Origin: Salinivenus iranica
Lineage (GTDB): Bacteria > Bacteroidota > Rhodothermia > Rhodothermales > Salinibacteraceae
Length of the DNA: 40,095 nt
Direction: 5' to 3'
NCBI GenBank assembly: GCA_002894665.1
Contig: NCRB01000020.1
Coordinates: forward strand, 1-40,095
Of the stretch, positions 9,551-16,958 are shown piece by piece. Every line of letters begins with the position of its first letter. Positions within the stretch are counted from its first letter, which is position 1. A model generated the notes under the pieces. The model made no database searches. It was not told the DNA's origin and saw only the letters and a program-made list of their open reading frames with translations. A program made the translations under genes and the position numbers.

Positions 9551-9917
9551 GTCCGTTCCTGAATCGGCGTCGCCAGACCCGCGGCGCGCGGAGCTATGGT
9601 GGGTGAACTTTTCCCCGACGCGGGGCCGCGAACAACGCGGCGACCGGCCTGCAGTCATTCTTTCGGACACCCGATTCAACGAGGGACCGGCCGGACTGAT
9701 TGTCTCCGTTCCGTTGACCACGACCCACCGTCCCGGCATTCCCACCCACGTGGAGGTGACCCCGGAGCAGTCGGACCTCGACCATCGCTCGTTCATCATG
9801 TGCGAGCAACTTCGCGCGATTTCGAAAGATCGACTTCGAAGCCGGATCGGTCGGATCTACGATCAAGCGGTCGTGGACATTGTGGAGGACCGGGTCCGAC
9901 TGCTTCTCGGCCTCTGA
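9543..9917 (+). CDS. mazF: MazF/PemK-family endoribonuclease toxin
   Basis: MazF toxins cleave mRNA at short sequence motifs and halt growth when the antitoxin is lost. This 124-residue protein has the family signatures in order: AELWWVNFSPTRGREQRGDR near residues 17-36, PAVILSD, the VSVPLTTT strand, and SFIMCEQLRAISKDRL near 82-97. The length is typical and the family residues are present, so it is probably active. It sits inside the BREX operon between brxC and pglX. It may stabilise the island or act as a second abortive layer during infection; the sequence cannot decide between these. Confidence 0.9.
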   Translation: MAESVPESASPDPRRAELWWVNFSPTRGREQRGDRPAVILSDTRFNEGPAGLIVSVPLTTTHRPGIPTHVEVTPEQSDLDHRSFIMCEQLRAISKDRLRSRIGRIYDQAVVDIVEDRVRLLLGL

Positions 9918-10040
9918 CGTGCACGGGTTGTCTTCTCTCGCCAGTCGTTTCTGAAGACGGAGCCGCCCAGCACGAGTAGATTGCGAGACCAAGCGGTCCC
10001 AGGCGCTACCCTGAGACGGCGGCACGGGCCTGGAGATGTC

Positions 10041-10244
10041 CAGGGCAATCGCATGAACGCAAACCGTCGCTCCAAGCTCGACTTGGAGCCCATCTGACGA
10101 CTGTAGAAGCCTCCTCCACGAATCGGATGGCTCCCAAATCAAGTGTGGGACGACAAACGTGAGCGCTTTTTTGAGTCTCCGCTGCCAGAAAATAGATTTC
10201 TAAGCATCAATTTGAAGCAGTAGGCTATTGATGCGATTGCCCTG
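10041..10244. mobile_element. 204-bp MITE-like element with 10-bp target duplication
   Basis: The ends are 15-bp inverted repeats: CAGGGCAATCGCATG on the left, and on the right GATGCGATTGCCCTG, which matches the left end at 14 of 15 positions when reversed. It is flanked exactly by the direct repeat TGGAGATGTC at 10031-10040 and 10245-10254, a clear target-site duplication. There is no coding capacity. The same ends occur on the element at 10956-11199. Termini starting CAGGGC with 10-11 bp duplications remind me of ISAs1-type elements, but I do not assign a family. Confidence 0.8.
10065..10154. repeat. Palindrome-ended repeat, copy 1
   Basis: The left end CGTCGCTCCAAGCTCGACTT and the right end AAATCAAGTGTGGGACGAC are imperfect inverted repeats. 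The interior (CATCTGACGA...GAAGC...CGGATGG) matches a second copy at 21618-21732, and similarity continues about 15 bases past the right end. This copy lies inside the 204-bp element; the second copy has no such surround. The left end alone can fold into a small hairpin (CTCCAAG/CTTGGAG). Confidence 0.6.
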
Positions 10245-10269
10245 TGGAGATGTCGCACTGCTTTGAATC

Positions 10270-10291
10270 AAACGTACATTTTCGTACGTTT
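10270..10291. promoter_or_regulatory. Palindromic operator candidate before the 60-aa gene
   Basis: AAACGTAC and GTACGTTT form a perfect 8-bp inverted repeat around a 6-base centre, ending 37 bases before the 60-aa gene. The spacing and symmetry fit an operator for a dimeric regulator, possibly the 60-aa protein itself. Confidence 0.45.
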
Positions 10292-10328
10292 CCAAACCTC
10301 AGTTCTTCTCATAAACCGGTGGTCTCCC

Positions 10329-10511
10329 ATGAAAGCACCGACCTCGGAACGTGCGCGACGCATTTTTTCGGACGACGAGGCTGCCCAGAAGGTGATTAAC
10401 GCCGCACGGAAAGGGAAGTCCACCACGGTTGAGGTGGACGGCAAGCGGTATCGCGTGCAGCGGGTTTCAGAAACCCGTGCGGAAGACCCGGCCGAGAATG
10501 GACGCGAATAA
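10329..10511 (+). CDS. Unknown 60-aa charged protein
   Basis: I do not recognise this protein. It is 60 residues, strongly charged, with a probable helix (SDDEAAQKVINAARKGK, residues 16-32) followed by a strand pair around STTVEVDGKRYRVQRV. The strand pattern and small size recall antitoxin-like or Phd-like proteins, but this is only a resemblance. ATG 10329 lies 37 bases after a perfect palindrome, and the next gene begins 12 bases downstream, so the two look like an operon. A longer in-frame start at 10263 would run through the palindrome and adds no convincing sequence. Confidence 0.6.
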   Translation: MKAPTSERARRIFSDDEAAQKVINAARKGKSTTVEVDGKRYRVQRVSETRAEDPAENGRE

Positions 10512-10955
10512 TCCCTCGGGTGAATGAACCTTGCATTCCCGGCACTCTTTGTTCTTCTCCTTCTCCTGCCGGGCATTCTTCTCAGCTACTCCTACCGACG
10601 AGGCTTTTTTCGCCGAAGTCCGATCACCCTTGGCCCGATCCGGGATGAGATTGGCCGGGGCATCGTCCTGGCAGTCTTCGTTCACGTTGGAGCCCTCGGG
10701 CTCTCTTGGTGGTGGACGGAATGGGCCCCGAAGACCGACGTGATTCTGGCTGTTTTTGCTGATACGGGAGCGGTCTCGGCGAAGGAAGCTGCCAAGGAGT
10801 TTAAGGCGGGACTCCAGTCCCTGGTCGTGACCATTGGGGCCGCTCTCGTGATCGGAGGGGCCTTACACGGGATCGTGCGGTTCTGCCAACTCGATCTGCG
10901 GTGGGAACGACTGCGGTTCAACAACGAGTGGCACGACCTCTTCTCCGGGGAGGTG

Positions 10956-11199
10956 CAGGGCGATTGCATGTTAAATAGGTCCACAGAAGTACAGTCATTC
11001 TGAGCGACTGACGAACGAAGAGAGGAAGGAGTCGAAGCATCTCTTTGAATTCGGCGAAAGCAGTGCTGTGGGGCGTTTCCGCCTGTCTTCGAAGAGATTC
11101 CTCGACTCGGACTTCCCGACGGCGGTCGGGACGCCTCGCTCGGAATGACGATATGAGCAAACGTGTTTTCTCCGTTGTACTTGAGATGCGATTGCCCTG
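10956..11199. mobile_element. 244-bp MITE-like element with 11-bp target duplication
   Basis: The ends are CAGGGCGATTGCATG and GATGCGATTGCCCTG, inverted repeats matching at 12 of 15 positions and shared with the element at 10041-10244. It is flanked by the direct repeat CCGGGGAGGTG at 10945-10955 and 11200-11210. It inserted into the membrane-protein gene. It contains a long inverted repeat (10994-11149) and no transposase, so it must have been moved by an enzyme encoded elsewhere. Confidence 0.85.
10994..11149. repeat. Long imperfect inverted repeat inside the 244-bp element
   Basis: The outer ends GTCATTCTGAGCGA and TCGCTCGGAATGAC are inverted copies differing at one of 14 positions. Both arms then carry a TCGA(A/G)GNATCTCTT(T/C)GAA motif, giving arms of roughly 55-60 bases. 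Repeats beginning GTCATTCYGAGCGA are, as I recall, dispersed in many bacterial genomes. No target duplication is seen at these inner ends, so it moved as part of the larger element or is an old nested insertion. Confidence 0.6.
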
Positions 11200-11592
11200 C
11201 CGGGGAGGTGTGGCTCTACGAGAAGGACACCGACCAGACGGTGGACTGGGTGTTTGCATCCGTCGTCGTCGATCAGGGAGAACCGTCCATCCTCTACTGG
11301 GGCCGGCTGGTCGATTACGTGTTTGATCGGGCCGGAGCCCTCGACAAGATCATTCTCACGCAGGCCCAGCGCCGGTTTTTGAGCCCGGAGTCGGATCGAG
11401 ATCTGTATCCTCCAGAGGGAGACGAGAACTCAGAGGAGACGGACACGGACTCTGAGGAAGCAGCTCTGCCCCCGGCGAGCGACCGCTACTATCCCATTCG
11501 GGGGGAGTACTTCGTCATCGAGTACGAGAACGTACAGACCCTCAACGTCGAGTACTTCGAAGTGCTCGATGAGGAGTAGACCCGGCGCGGCA

Positions 11593-11730
11593 ACGCTAAT
11601 AAAAAATGAGCCCCGAACTTTTCATTAGATGACTGGCGCCCCATCTAACAAAACGCCTTTTCATTAGCGCCGTCCTACGCCGGGAGCACAGTTCTCCGCC
11701 CCCGCAACACGCAATACGCACTACGCAATA
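11593..11730. repeat. Small inverted and tandem repeats before pglX
   Basis: The 157-base gap before pglX has no gene. CGCTAATAAAA at 11594-11604 is inverted near TTTTCATTAGCG at 11659-11670; CTTTTCATTAG also occurs as a direct repeat at 11618-11628 and 11657-11667. Next to the pglX start, TACGCAA/TACGCAC-type heptamers occur in tandem (about 11709-11730). These may be footprints of earlier insertions; no promoter can be assigned with confidence. Confidence 0.4.
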
Positions 11731-11736
11731 CCCCCC

Positions 11737-14700
11737 ATGCAATCCCTCGACACCGACCTCCGCAGCACCCTCGAATCCACCGTAGAAGACGCCCGCGAGG
11801 TGGCCGAAACCGGCGCGAACGCCGCGTTGAATCAACTGGGCGTGGGCGACCGCGAGAAGCCGGATTATCTCGACGAGGAGCAGGCCGAACTGCGCCGTCG
11901 ACTCCGGGCCCGAGGCCGACAGTTGGGCGACGAACTCAAAAACAGCGGCGAGCAGGAGACGTGGCACCTCGCCCGCGAGATCGCCTACGAGCACTGGCAC
12001 CGGATGCTCTTCGCCCGCTTCCTGGCGGAGAACGACCTGCTGGTGCATCCCGAGCTGGACGTGGCCGTGACGCTGGAGGACTGCGAGGCGCTCGCCGACG
12101 AGGAGGGGGCGCGGGACGGCTTTGAGTTGGCGGCGCGCTTTGCCACCGGCATGCTGCCGCAGATCTTCCGGGAAGACGACCCGGTGCTCGACCTGGAGAT
12201 GGCCCCGGAGCATCGAAGCAAGCTCAAGCGCATGGTGCAGGACCTGCCGGAGGCCGTCTTTGAGGCCGACGACAGCCTCGGGTGGGTCTACCAGTTCTGG
12301 CAGTCGAAGCGGAAGGACGAGGTCAACGCCTCCGGCGACAAGATTGGGGCCGACGAGCTGCCCGCCGTCACGCAGCTCTTCACCGAGCACTACATGGTGC
12401 AGTTCCTCCTCGACAATACGCTCGGGGCGTGGTGGACGGCCCGTCACCCAGACGCCGACATCGATCTCGACTTCGAGTACCTGCGCTTCGTAAAGGATGA
12501 GGAGACCGGCGAGGAAGTCCCGGCGGCGGGGACGTTTGACGGATGGCCGGACACGGCGGCGGAGCTGACGGTGATGGATCCGTGCATGGGCTCGGGCCAC
12601 TTCCTGGTGGCGGCCCTGCCGATGCTGGCGCGCATGCGGATACACGAGGAGGGCCTCTCGGCGGAGGCGGCGGTGGACCGCGTGATTGCGGAAAACCTGC
12701 ACGGGCTGGAGATCGACGAGCGCTGCACGCAGATCGCGGCGTTTGCCCTGGCGATGGCTGCGTGGACGTTCAATGGAGCGTCGGGCTACCGCGAGTTGCC
12801 GGAAATGAATCTTGCTTGTAGCGGCCTCGCGCCCCAGGGGGACCTGGAGGACTGGGTGATGCTGGCGGGCGAGGACGAGCGATTACAAAATAGTATGCGT
12901 CAGATTTATGATACATTTGAGAATGCCCCGACATTGGGAAGTCTCATAGCCCCCGATGAGTCCGACAATCTTGTACACACAGCCACCTCGAAGGAGGTGA
13001 GACCGCTACTGCAAGAGGCTTTGGCCAATGAACAGAGTGCGGAGGTTATTGAGCGAGGCGTTAAGGCATTTGGTATTGCGGAGGCAGCAGATATGCTCAC
13101 ATCCACCTATTGTCTGGCAGCTACCAATGTGCCGTATCTCCATAAGAGTTACTACTCGAATGTGTTGAAGAACTATGTGTCCCAAAATCACAGCTTGTCT
13201 GACGAAAACATATCAACTGTATTTTTGGAAAGAATATTACAGATGACTGAGGCGGGGGGTTCGACCGCCTTGGTAATGCCTCAAAATTTCTTATTCCTCG
13301 GTAGGTATTCGAAAATAAGGGCCAATTTGCTAAACAATTACGAGATAAACTCAGTAGTATGGTTGGGGCCTAACTCCTTCGAGACAATATCTGGAGAAGT
13401 AGTTAATGCATCGAACATTATATTGTCTAATAGGAAAAGGAACAAGAAAATAACGGCAATAGATGCGCAAAAAAAAGATAGCATAGAAGAAAAGTTGAAT
13501 TATATGAAAAAAGGGAGGTTGAAAAAGATTGAACAGGAAGAGATGAGTAACAACGTAGATTCGAGGATAATACCTGACGTAACGGGAGACAGGGAACTGC
13601 TAAAAAAGTACGCAAGTAGCCTAGGGGGGATAACGTCCGGGGATTCTCCAAGATTTAGAAAAAAGTTCTGGGAGATAGATTTGGAGATTGGCACATGGGT
13701 AAGGCAGCAGGGGCCACCAGAAAGCACCCAAGAGTTTTCGGGCCGAAAAAACGTATTATTGTGGGAAGAGGGGGAGAAAGAGATAAAAAAATATGCCGAA
13801 AAAGGAAAGGCCACTATAGCCGGAGAGGAGGCTTGGGGGAAAGATGGAGTATGTGTAAGGTACACGTCAAGTTTACCAGTAACTATCTATAAGGGTGAGA
13901 TATACGAAAATACATCAGCGGTGATCGTTCCTTACAAGGAAAAAAACTTGGAAGCTATATGGTGTTTTTGTGAGTCAGAAAAGTTCGAGGAAGAGGTCAG
14001 AAAGATAGATAAAAAATGGGGAGTAACATGCAATACATTGGCCAAAATTCCTTTCGATCTCAGTTATTGGGGTCAGGTCGCAGAGAAAAAGTATCCGGAT
14101 GGTCTCCCCAATCCTTACAGCGACGATCCGACACAGTGGATCTTCCACGGTCACCCGAAGCCGAGTGAGCGCCCCCTCCAGGTGGCCGTTGCCCGCCTCC
14201 TCGGCTACCGGTGGCCTGCTGAGGAGGATGAAGACATGGAGCTCTCCGACGAGGCCCGCGAGTGGATCGAGCGATGCGAGGACCTCGACGAGCACGTGGA
14301 CGACGACGGCATCGTCTGCATTCCCGCCGTCTCCGGCGAGCGCGCCGCCGCCGACCGCATCCACGACCTCTTGGCGGCGGCCTACGGCGACGACTGGGGC
14401 GAAGACGTCCTCCAGGACCTCCTCGACGAGTGGGGCTACCGTAGCGGCGGCTTGGAGGGCTGGCTCGACGGCGCCACCGCCCGGCAGAAGGGCAAGTTCG
14501 CCCAGCAGCACAACAAGCTCTTCGGGCACCGGCCCTTCATCTGGCACGTGAGCGACGAGCACGCAGACGGCTTTAGCGCGCTCGTCAACTACCACCAGCT
14601 CGACCGCGCCAACTTAGAGCGGCTCACCTACACCTACCTCGGCGACTGGATCAAGCAGCAGGAGGCGGCGATGGAGCGGGGCGACGACGGCGCGGAGGCC

Positions 14701-15081
14701 CGCCTGCTGGCCGCCCAGGACCTCCAGGAGGAACTGAAAAAGATCATCGAGGGCGAGCCCCCCTACGACATCTTCGTCCGCTGGAAGGAGGCCCACGAGC
14801 AGCCCATCGGCTGGGACCCGGACCTCAACGACGGCGTCCTCCTCAATATCAAGCCCTTCATCGAGGCGGGCATCCTCCGCGACGAGCCCAACGTCCGCTA
14901 CACGAAGGACCGGGGCAAGAACCCCGAGGGCGCCCCGTGGGGCCCCAAGCGCTACAACCGCTACGAGGACGTGCCCGAGGAATACAAGCTGACGGACGAA
15001 GACGGGGAGGTCATCGAGCACCTGACGAACGAGGTGAAGCGCCGGGTTCGGGCAGAACGTGCCTCTCAAGATAGCCAGTAG
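11737..15081 (+). CDS. pglX: BREX adenine-specific DNA methyltransferase PglX
   Basis: PglX (BrxX) methylates adenine in a short non-palindromic site so that host DNA is spared by BREX. The protein has 1114 residues. The SAM-binding motif I DPCMGSGHF starts at residue 281, and the catalytic motif IV is NVPY at 464-467 rather than the usual NPPY. A probable target-recognition region follows, then an acidic helical C terminus. DNA from about 12885 to 14090 (residues about 383-785) is strikingly AT-rich, with AAA, ATA and AAT codons that its flanks avoid. The frame stays open across both junctions, so this is a mosaic functional gene rather than a broken one. Its terminator follows at 15185. Confidence 0.93.
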   Translation: MQSLDTDLRSTLESTVEDAREVAETGANAALNQLGVGDREKPDYLDEEQAELRRRLRARGRQLGDELKNSGEQETWHLAREIAYEHWHRMLFARFLAENDLLVHPELDVAVTLEDCEALADEEGARDGFELAARFATGMLPQIFREDDPVLDLEMAPEHRSKLKRMVQDLPEAVFEADDSLGWVYQFWQSKRKDEVNASGDKIGADELPAVTQLFTEHYMVQFLLDNTLGAWWTARHPDADIDLDFEYLRFVKDEETGEEVPAAGTFDGWPDTAAELTVMDPCMGSGHFLVAALPMLARMRIHEEGLSAEAAVDRVIAENLHGLEIDERCTQIAAFALAMAAWTFNGASGYRELPEMNLACSGLAPQGDLEDWVMLAGEDERLQNSMRQIYDTFENAPTLGSLIAPDESDNLVHTATSKEVRPLLQEALANEQSAEVIERGVKAFGIAEAADMLTSTYCLAATNVPYLHKSYYSNVLKNYVSQNHSLSDENISTVFLERILQMTEAGGSTALVMPQNFLFLGRYSKIRANLLNNYEINSVVWLGPNSFETISGEVVNASNIILSNRKRNKKITAIDAQKKDSIEEKLNYMKKGRLKKIEQEEMSNNVDSRIIPDVTGDRELLKKYASSLGGITSGDSPRFRKKFWEIDLEIGTWVRQQGPPESTQEFSGRKNVLLWEEGEKEIKKYAEKGKATIAGEEAWGKDGVCVRYTSSLPVTIYKGEIYENTSAVIVPYKEKNLEAIWCFCESEKFEEEVRKIDKKWGVTCNTLAKIPFDLSYWGQVAEKKYPDGLPNPYSDDPTQWIFHGHPKPSERPLQVAVARLLGYRWPAEEDEDMELSDEAREWIERCEDLDEHVDDDGIVCIPAVSGERAAADRIHDLLAAAYGDDWGEDVLQDLLDEWGYRSGGLEGWLDGATARQKGKFAQQHNKLFGHRPFIWHVSDEHADGFSALVNYHQLDRANLERLTYTYLGDWIKQQEAAMERGDDGAEARLLAAQDLQEELKKIIEGEPPYDIFVRWKEAHEQPIGWDPDLNDGVLLNIKPFIEAGILRDEPNVRYTKDRGKNPEGAPWGPKRYNRYEDVPEEYKLTDEDGEVIEHLTNEVKRRVRAERASQDSQ

Positions 15082-15184
15082 AAGTTAATATTCGGTGAAT
15101 GGAGACTGGCAGGGTGAACGATTCCCATTTGGGAAGTTCAATATATTGATATTCATCCCCAGATGGGCGATATGCTCACTGGCC

Positions 15185-15217
15185 CCCGCCGGGTTACGAT
15201 CCGGCGGGTTTTTTTTT
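15185..15217 (+). terminator. Rho-independent terminator after pglX
   Basis: A perfect 8-bp stem (CCCGCCGG/CCGGCGGG) with an 8-base loop is followed at once by nine T residues. It lies about 100 bases after the pglX stop and 37 before the NYN gene, so the downstream genes, including pglZ and brxL, probably need a second promoter. Confidence 0.92.
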
Positions 15218-15253
15218 GCTCAAATCTGATTTTCCCCGTTTCGGAGTTCCTAC

Positions 15254-15898
15254 ATGTCTTCTACACGAGTAAGCTTCCTCGTTGACGGATTCAATCTGTA
15301 CCACTCCGTCAAAAAGGCCGAGCGCGACCTGGGCGGATCGACGACGAGGTGGCTCAACCTGCGAAGCCTGTTCACCTCCTATATGCACCTGTTCGGGCGA
15401 GAGGCCGACCTGGAGGAGATCTACTATTTCTCCGCTCTCGCAAAGCACCTGCTATCGAAGAAGCCCGACGTCACGAAGCGGCATAAAAAGTACATTCGGT
15501 GTCTGGAAGACGTCGGGGTGAACGTGGAACTGAATCGGTTCAAAAAGAAGACCCTCCAATGCTACAACTGCGGCAACCGATTCACGAAGCATGAAGAGAA
15601 GGAGACCGACGTCGCCATTGCTGTTCGGCTGATCGAGCTACTGATGGAAGACCAATGCGACATCGCTGTTCTCGTCTCAGGAGACACGGATCTTGCTCCG
15701 GCCTTTCGAACTGCACAACGGCTTGCCCCCTCGAAGGCCGTTACCTTTGCGTTTCCGTATGAGCGAAAGAACAATGAGCTGGCCCAAATGGCCTCGAATC
15801 CGTTCCAGATGAAGAAGGGACAATACGTGAAGCATCAATTCAACGACCCGTACGAACTGAGCGACGGCACGGAGGTCCACATGCCCTCCTCCTGGTAA
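15254..15898 (+). CDS. NYN-domain (PIN-like) nuclease
   Basis: NYN domains are PIN-fold, metal-dependent RNases. The 214-residue protein shows the acidic centre expected of the fold: VDGFNLYH (Asp11, Asn14), KETDVAIAV (Asp119), and SGDTDLAPAF (Asp144 and Asp146). A CYNC pair just before the second motif could bind metal but is only half of a zinc knuckle set. The protein resembles LabA/DUF88-type members. It lies between pglX and pglZ, after the pglX terminator, so it is separately expressed or begins the second BREX transcript. I infer an accessory defence or regulatory RNase; no substrate can be named. Confidence 0.85.
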   Translation: MSSTRVSFLVDGFNLYHSVKKAERDLGGSTTRWLNLRSLFTSYMHLFGREADLEEIYYFSALAKHLLSKKPDVTKRHKKYIRCLEDVGVNVELNRFKKKTLQCYNCGNRFTKHEEKETDVAIAVRLIELLMEDQCDIAVLVSGDTDLAPAFRTAQRLAPSKAVTFAFPYERKNNELAQMASNPFQMKKGQYVKHQFNDPYELSDGTEVHMPSSW

Positions 15899-15979
15899 GG
15901 CCGGTCGAGGCGGGCTGTGTTTTTCGGGGCTGTTTGTTTTCTTGCCCCCGATCCGTCGTTCGACAGCTTCGCTCTCCCC

Positions 15980-16200
15980 ATGCCCGACGTCATCACCGCC
16001 GCCACCACGCCCCTCGACGCTCTGGAGCGGGCCTTCGACCGGGCGGCCACGTACAACGAGCGCTCCCGGGTGGCCCCCTCCTCTGGCCCGTCGAAAAAGA
16101 CGAGTAGACGCGCCTGCTCCCCCGCCTCCGCGAGCGGGTTCCACAGCTGCTTACGCTACGGGACTACGACCCTGAAATAAAGTCCGGCCCAGCCATCTGG
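15980..16200 (+). pseudogene. Decayed duplicate of the pglZ 5' end
   Basis: From its ATG this stretch matches the first about 228 bases of the intact pglZ (16959-17186), nearly identical for the first 95 bases (residues PDVITAATTPLDALERAF and on). A 7-base loss near 16077 shifts the frame and the copy drifts until similarity ends at ATCTGG (16200). Similarity begins exactly at the start codon. The copy and the intact gene bracket the PIN cassette, which suggests the cassette arrived by an event that duplicated this end of pglZ, after which the upstream copy decayed. Confidence 0.85.
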
Positions 16201-16312
16201 TACAATGTGGGAGCCGCCTCTCGTTCGTTGAGCGATCAGAGACTCCAGCGACATCGTTCCGGGAGCACGGGGAAACGATTCGATTGTCTTTTTCGAGGTC
16301 CGTTCCGTTCTC

Positions 16313-16786
16313 ATGCCCATTCGAACCTACGCCGACACGTCCGTATACGGAGGGCTTCACGACCCCGCGTTTTCGGACGCCAGCTACACGTTCTTCGACC
16401 AGGTACGAGCGGGGCGGTTCGACCTGGTCACCTCGGCCGTCGTCGCCGAAGAGCTCGCGGAGGCGCCCGACGCCGTCCGGGACGATTTCGAAGCCATCCT
16501 TCCGCATACCGAAATCGTCGAGGTCACGGCCGAAATCCTTGATCTGCAGGCGGCGGACCTGGACGCGGGGATTCTCACCCCCCAGTGGGAAGACGACGCC
16601 CTCCACATGGCTCTTGCGACCGTCGGGAACTGTGAGCTGGTCGTCAGCTGGAATTTCACCCACATCGTGCACTTTCAGAAGATTCCCCAGTACAACGCCG
16701 TAAACCAGTTGCACGGATACGACACGCTCGCCATCCATTCCCCGCCGGAGGTGATTTCTGATGACGACAACGAAGAAGGAATTTGA
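16313..16786 (+). CDS. PIN-domain ribonuclease, probable type II toxin
   Basis: A 157-residue PIN-fold protein of VapC-like type. Visible acidic residues are Asp8 in TYADTSVYGG, Glu46/Glu47 in VVAEELAE, Asp94/Asp95 in WEDDALHMALA, and the closing SWNFTHIVHF motif with Asn114, a pattern common in a PIN group paired with a small downstream partner. Such proteins cut tRNA or other RNA. It overlaps its partner by 26 bases. The pair lies between a dead and a live copy of the pglZ start, so it was most likely inserted into an existing BREX operon. The active-site residues appear complete. Confidence 0.85.
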   Translation: MPIRTYADTSVYGGLHDPAFSDASYTFFDQVRAGRFDLVTSAVVAEELAEAPDAVRDDFEAILPHTEIVEVTAEILDLQAADLDAGILTPQWEDDALHMALATVGNCELVVSWNFTHIVHFQKIPQYNAVNQLHGYDTLAIHSPPEVISDDDNEEGI

Positions 16787-16943
16787 CTGCATCGCGATGA
16801 AGCGCCAAGGCGCACAGGCCGTGCGGGCCCACTTGAAAGAGAAGACCCGGGACGAGCGGATCGCGTATTGGCACGAGCGGACACGAGCGCTTCGGGAGCG
16901 GCAAGCAGACGTGTCGCCCGACTCTTCCTTCGACGACGAGTAG
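16761..16943 (+). CDS. Small partner of the PIN protein, probable antitoxin
   Basis: A 60-residue, charged, mainly helical protein: EFDCIAMKRQGAQAV (residues 7-21), then KEKTRDERIAYWHERTRALRER. Short proteins with an MKRQGA-like helix and a YW(H/R)ERT segment commonly follow PIN toxins of this type, as I recall. It overlaps the toxin gene, and pglZ begins 15 bases after its stop, so pglZ may be read from the cassette promoter. Toxin-before-antitoxin order is less usual for VapC-type pairs. Confidence 0.7.
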   Translation: MTTTKKEFDCIAMKRQGAQAVRAHLKEKTRDERIAYWHERTRALRERQADVSPDSSFDDE

Positions 16944-16958
16944 CCCATTTCATCCTCT

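Larger units (their letters stand above)
10524..11579 (+). pseudogene. Three-helix membrane protein (DUF6338-like), split by a MITE
   Basis: The intact gene would encode about 266 residues. The 5' part (10524-10955) has three membrane segments, ALFVLLLLLPGILL, GIVLAVFVHVGALGLSW and LVVTIGAALVIGGALHGIV, then a cytoplasmic NNEWHDLFSGE motif. The 3' part (from 11211) continues WLYEKDTDQ, WVFASVVVD, ILYWGRLVDYVF and an acidic tail. A 244-bp element plus an 11-bp duplication separates them and brings a stop at 11001-11003. Removing 255 bases (85 codons) rejoins SGEV to WLYEK in frame. The restored protein resembles the DUF6338 family of unknown function, from memory. A truncated 159-residue product could still be made. 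Confidence 0.8.

Noticed and set aside
10960-11195. GCGATTGC direct repeat as an 8-bp target duplication of the inserted element
   Set aside because: The 8-mer is part of the terminal inverted repeats. The flanking 11-bp CCGGGGAGGTG repeat gives exact boundaries and a better protein join.
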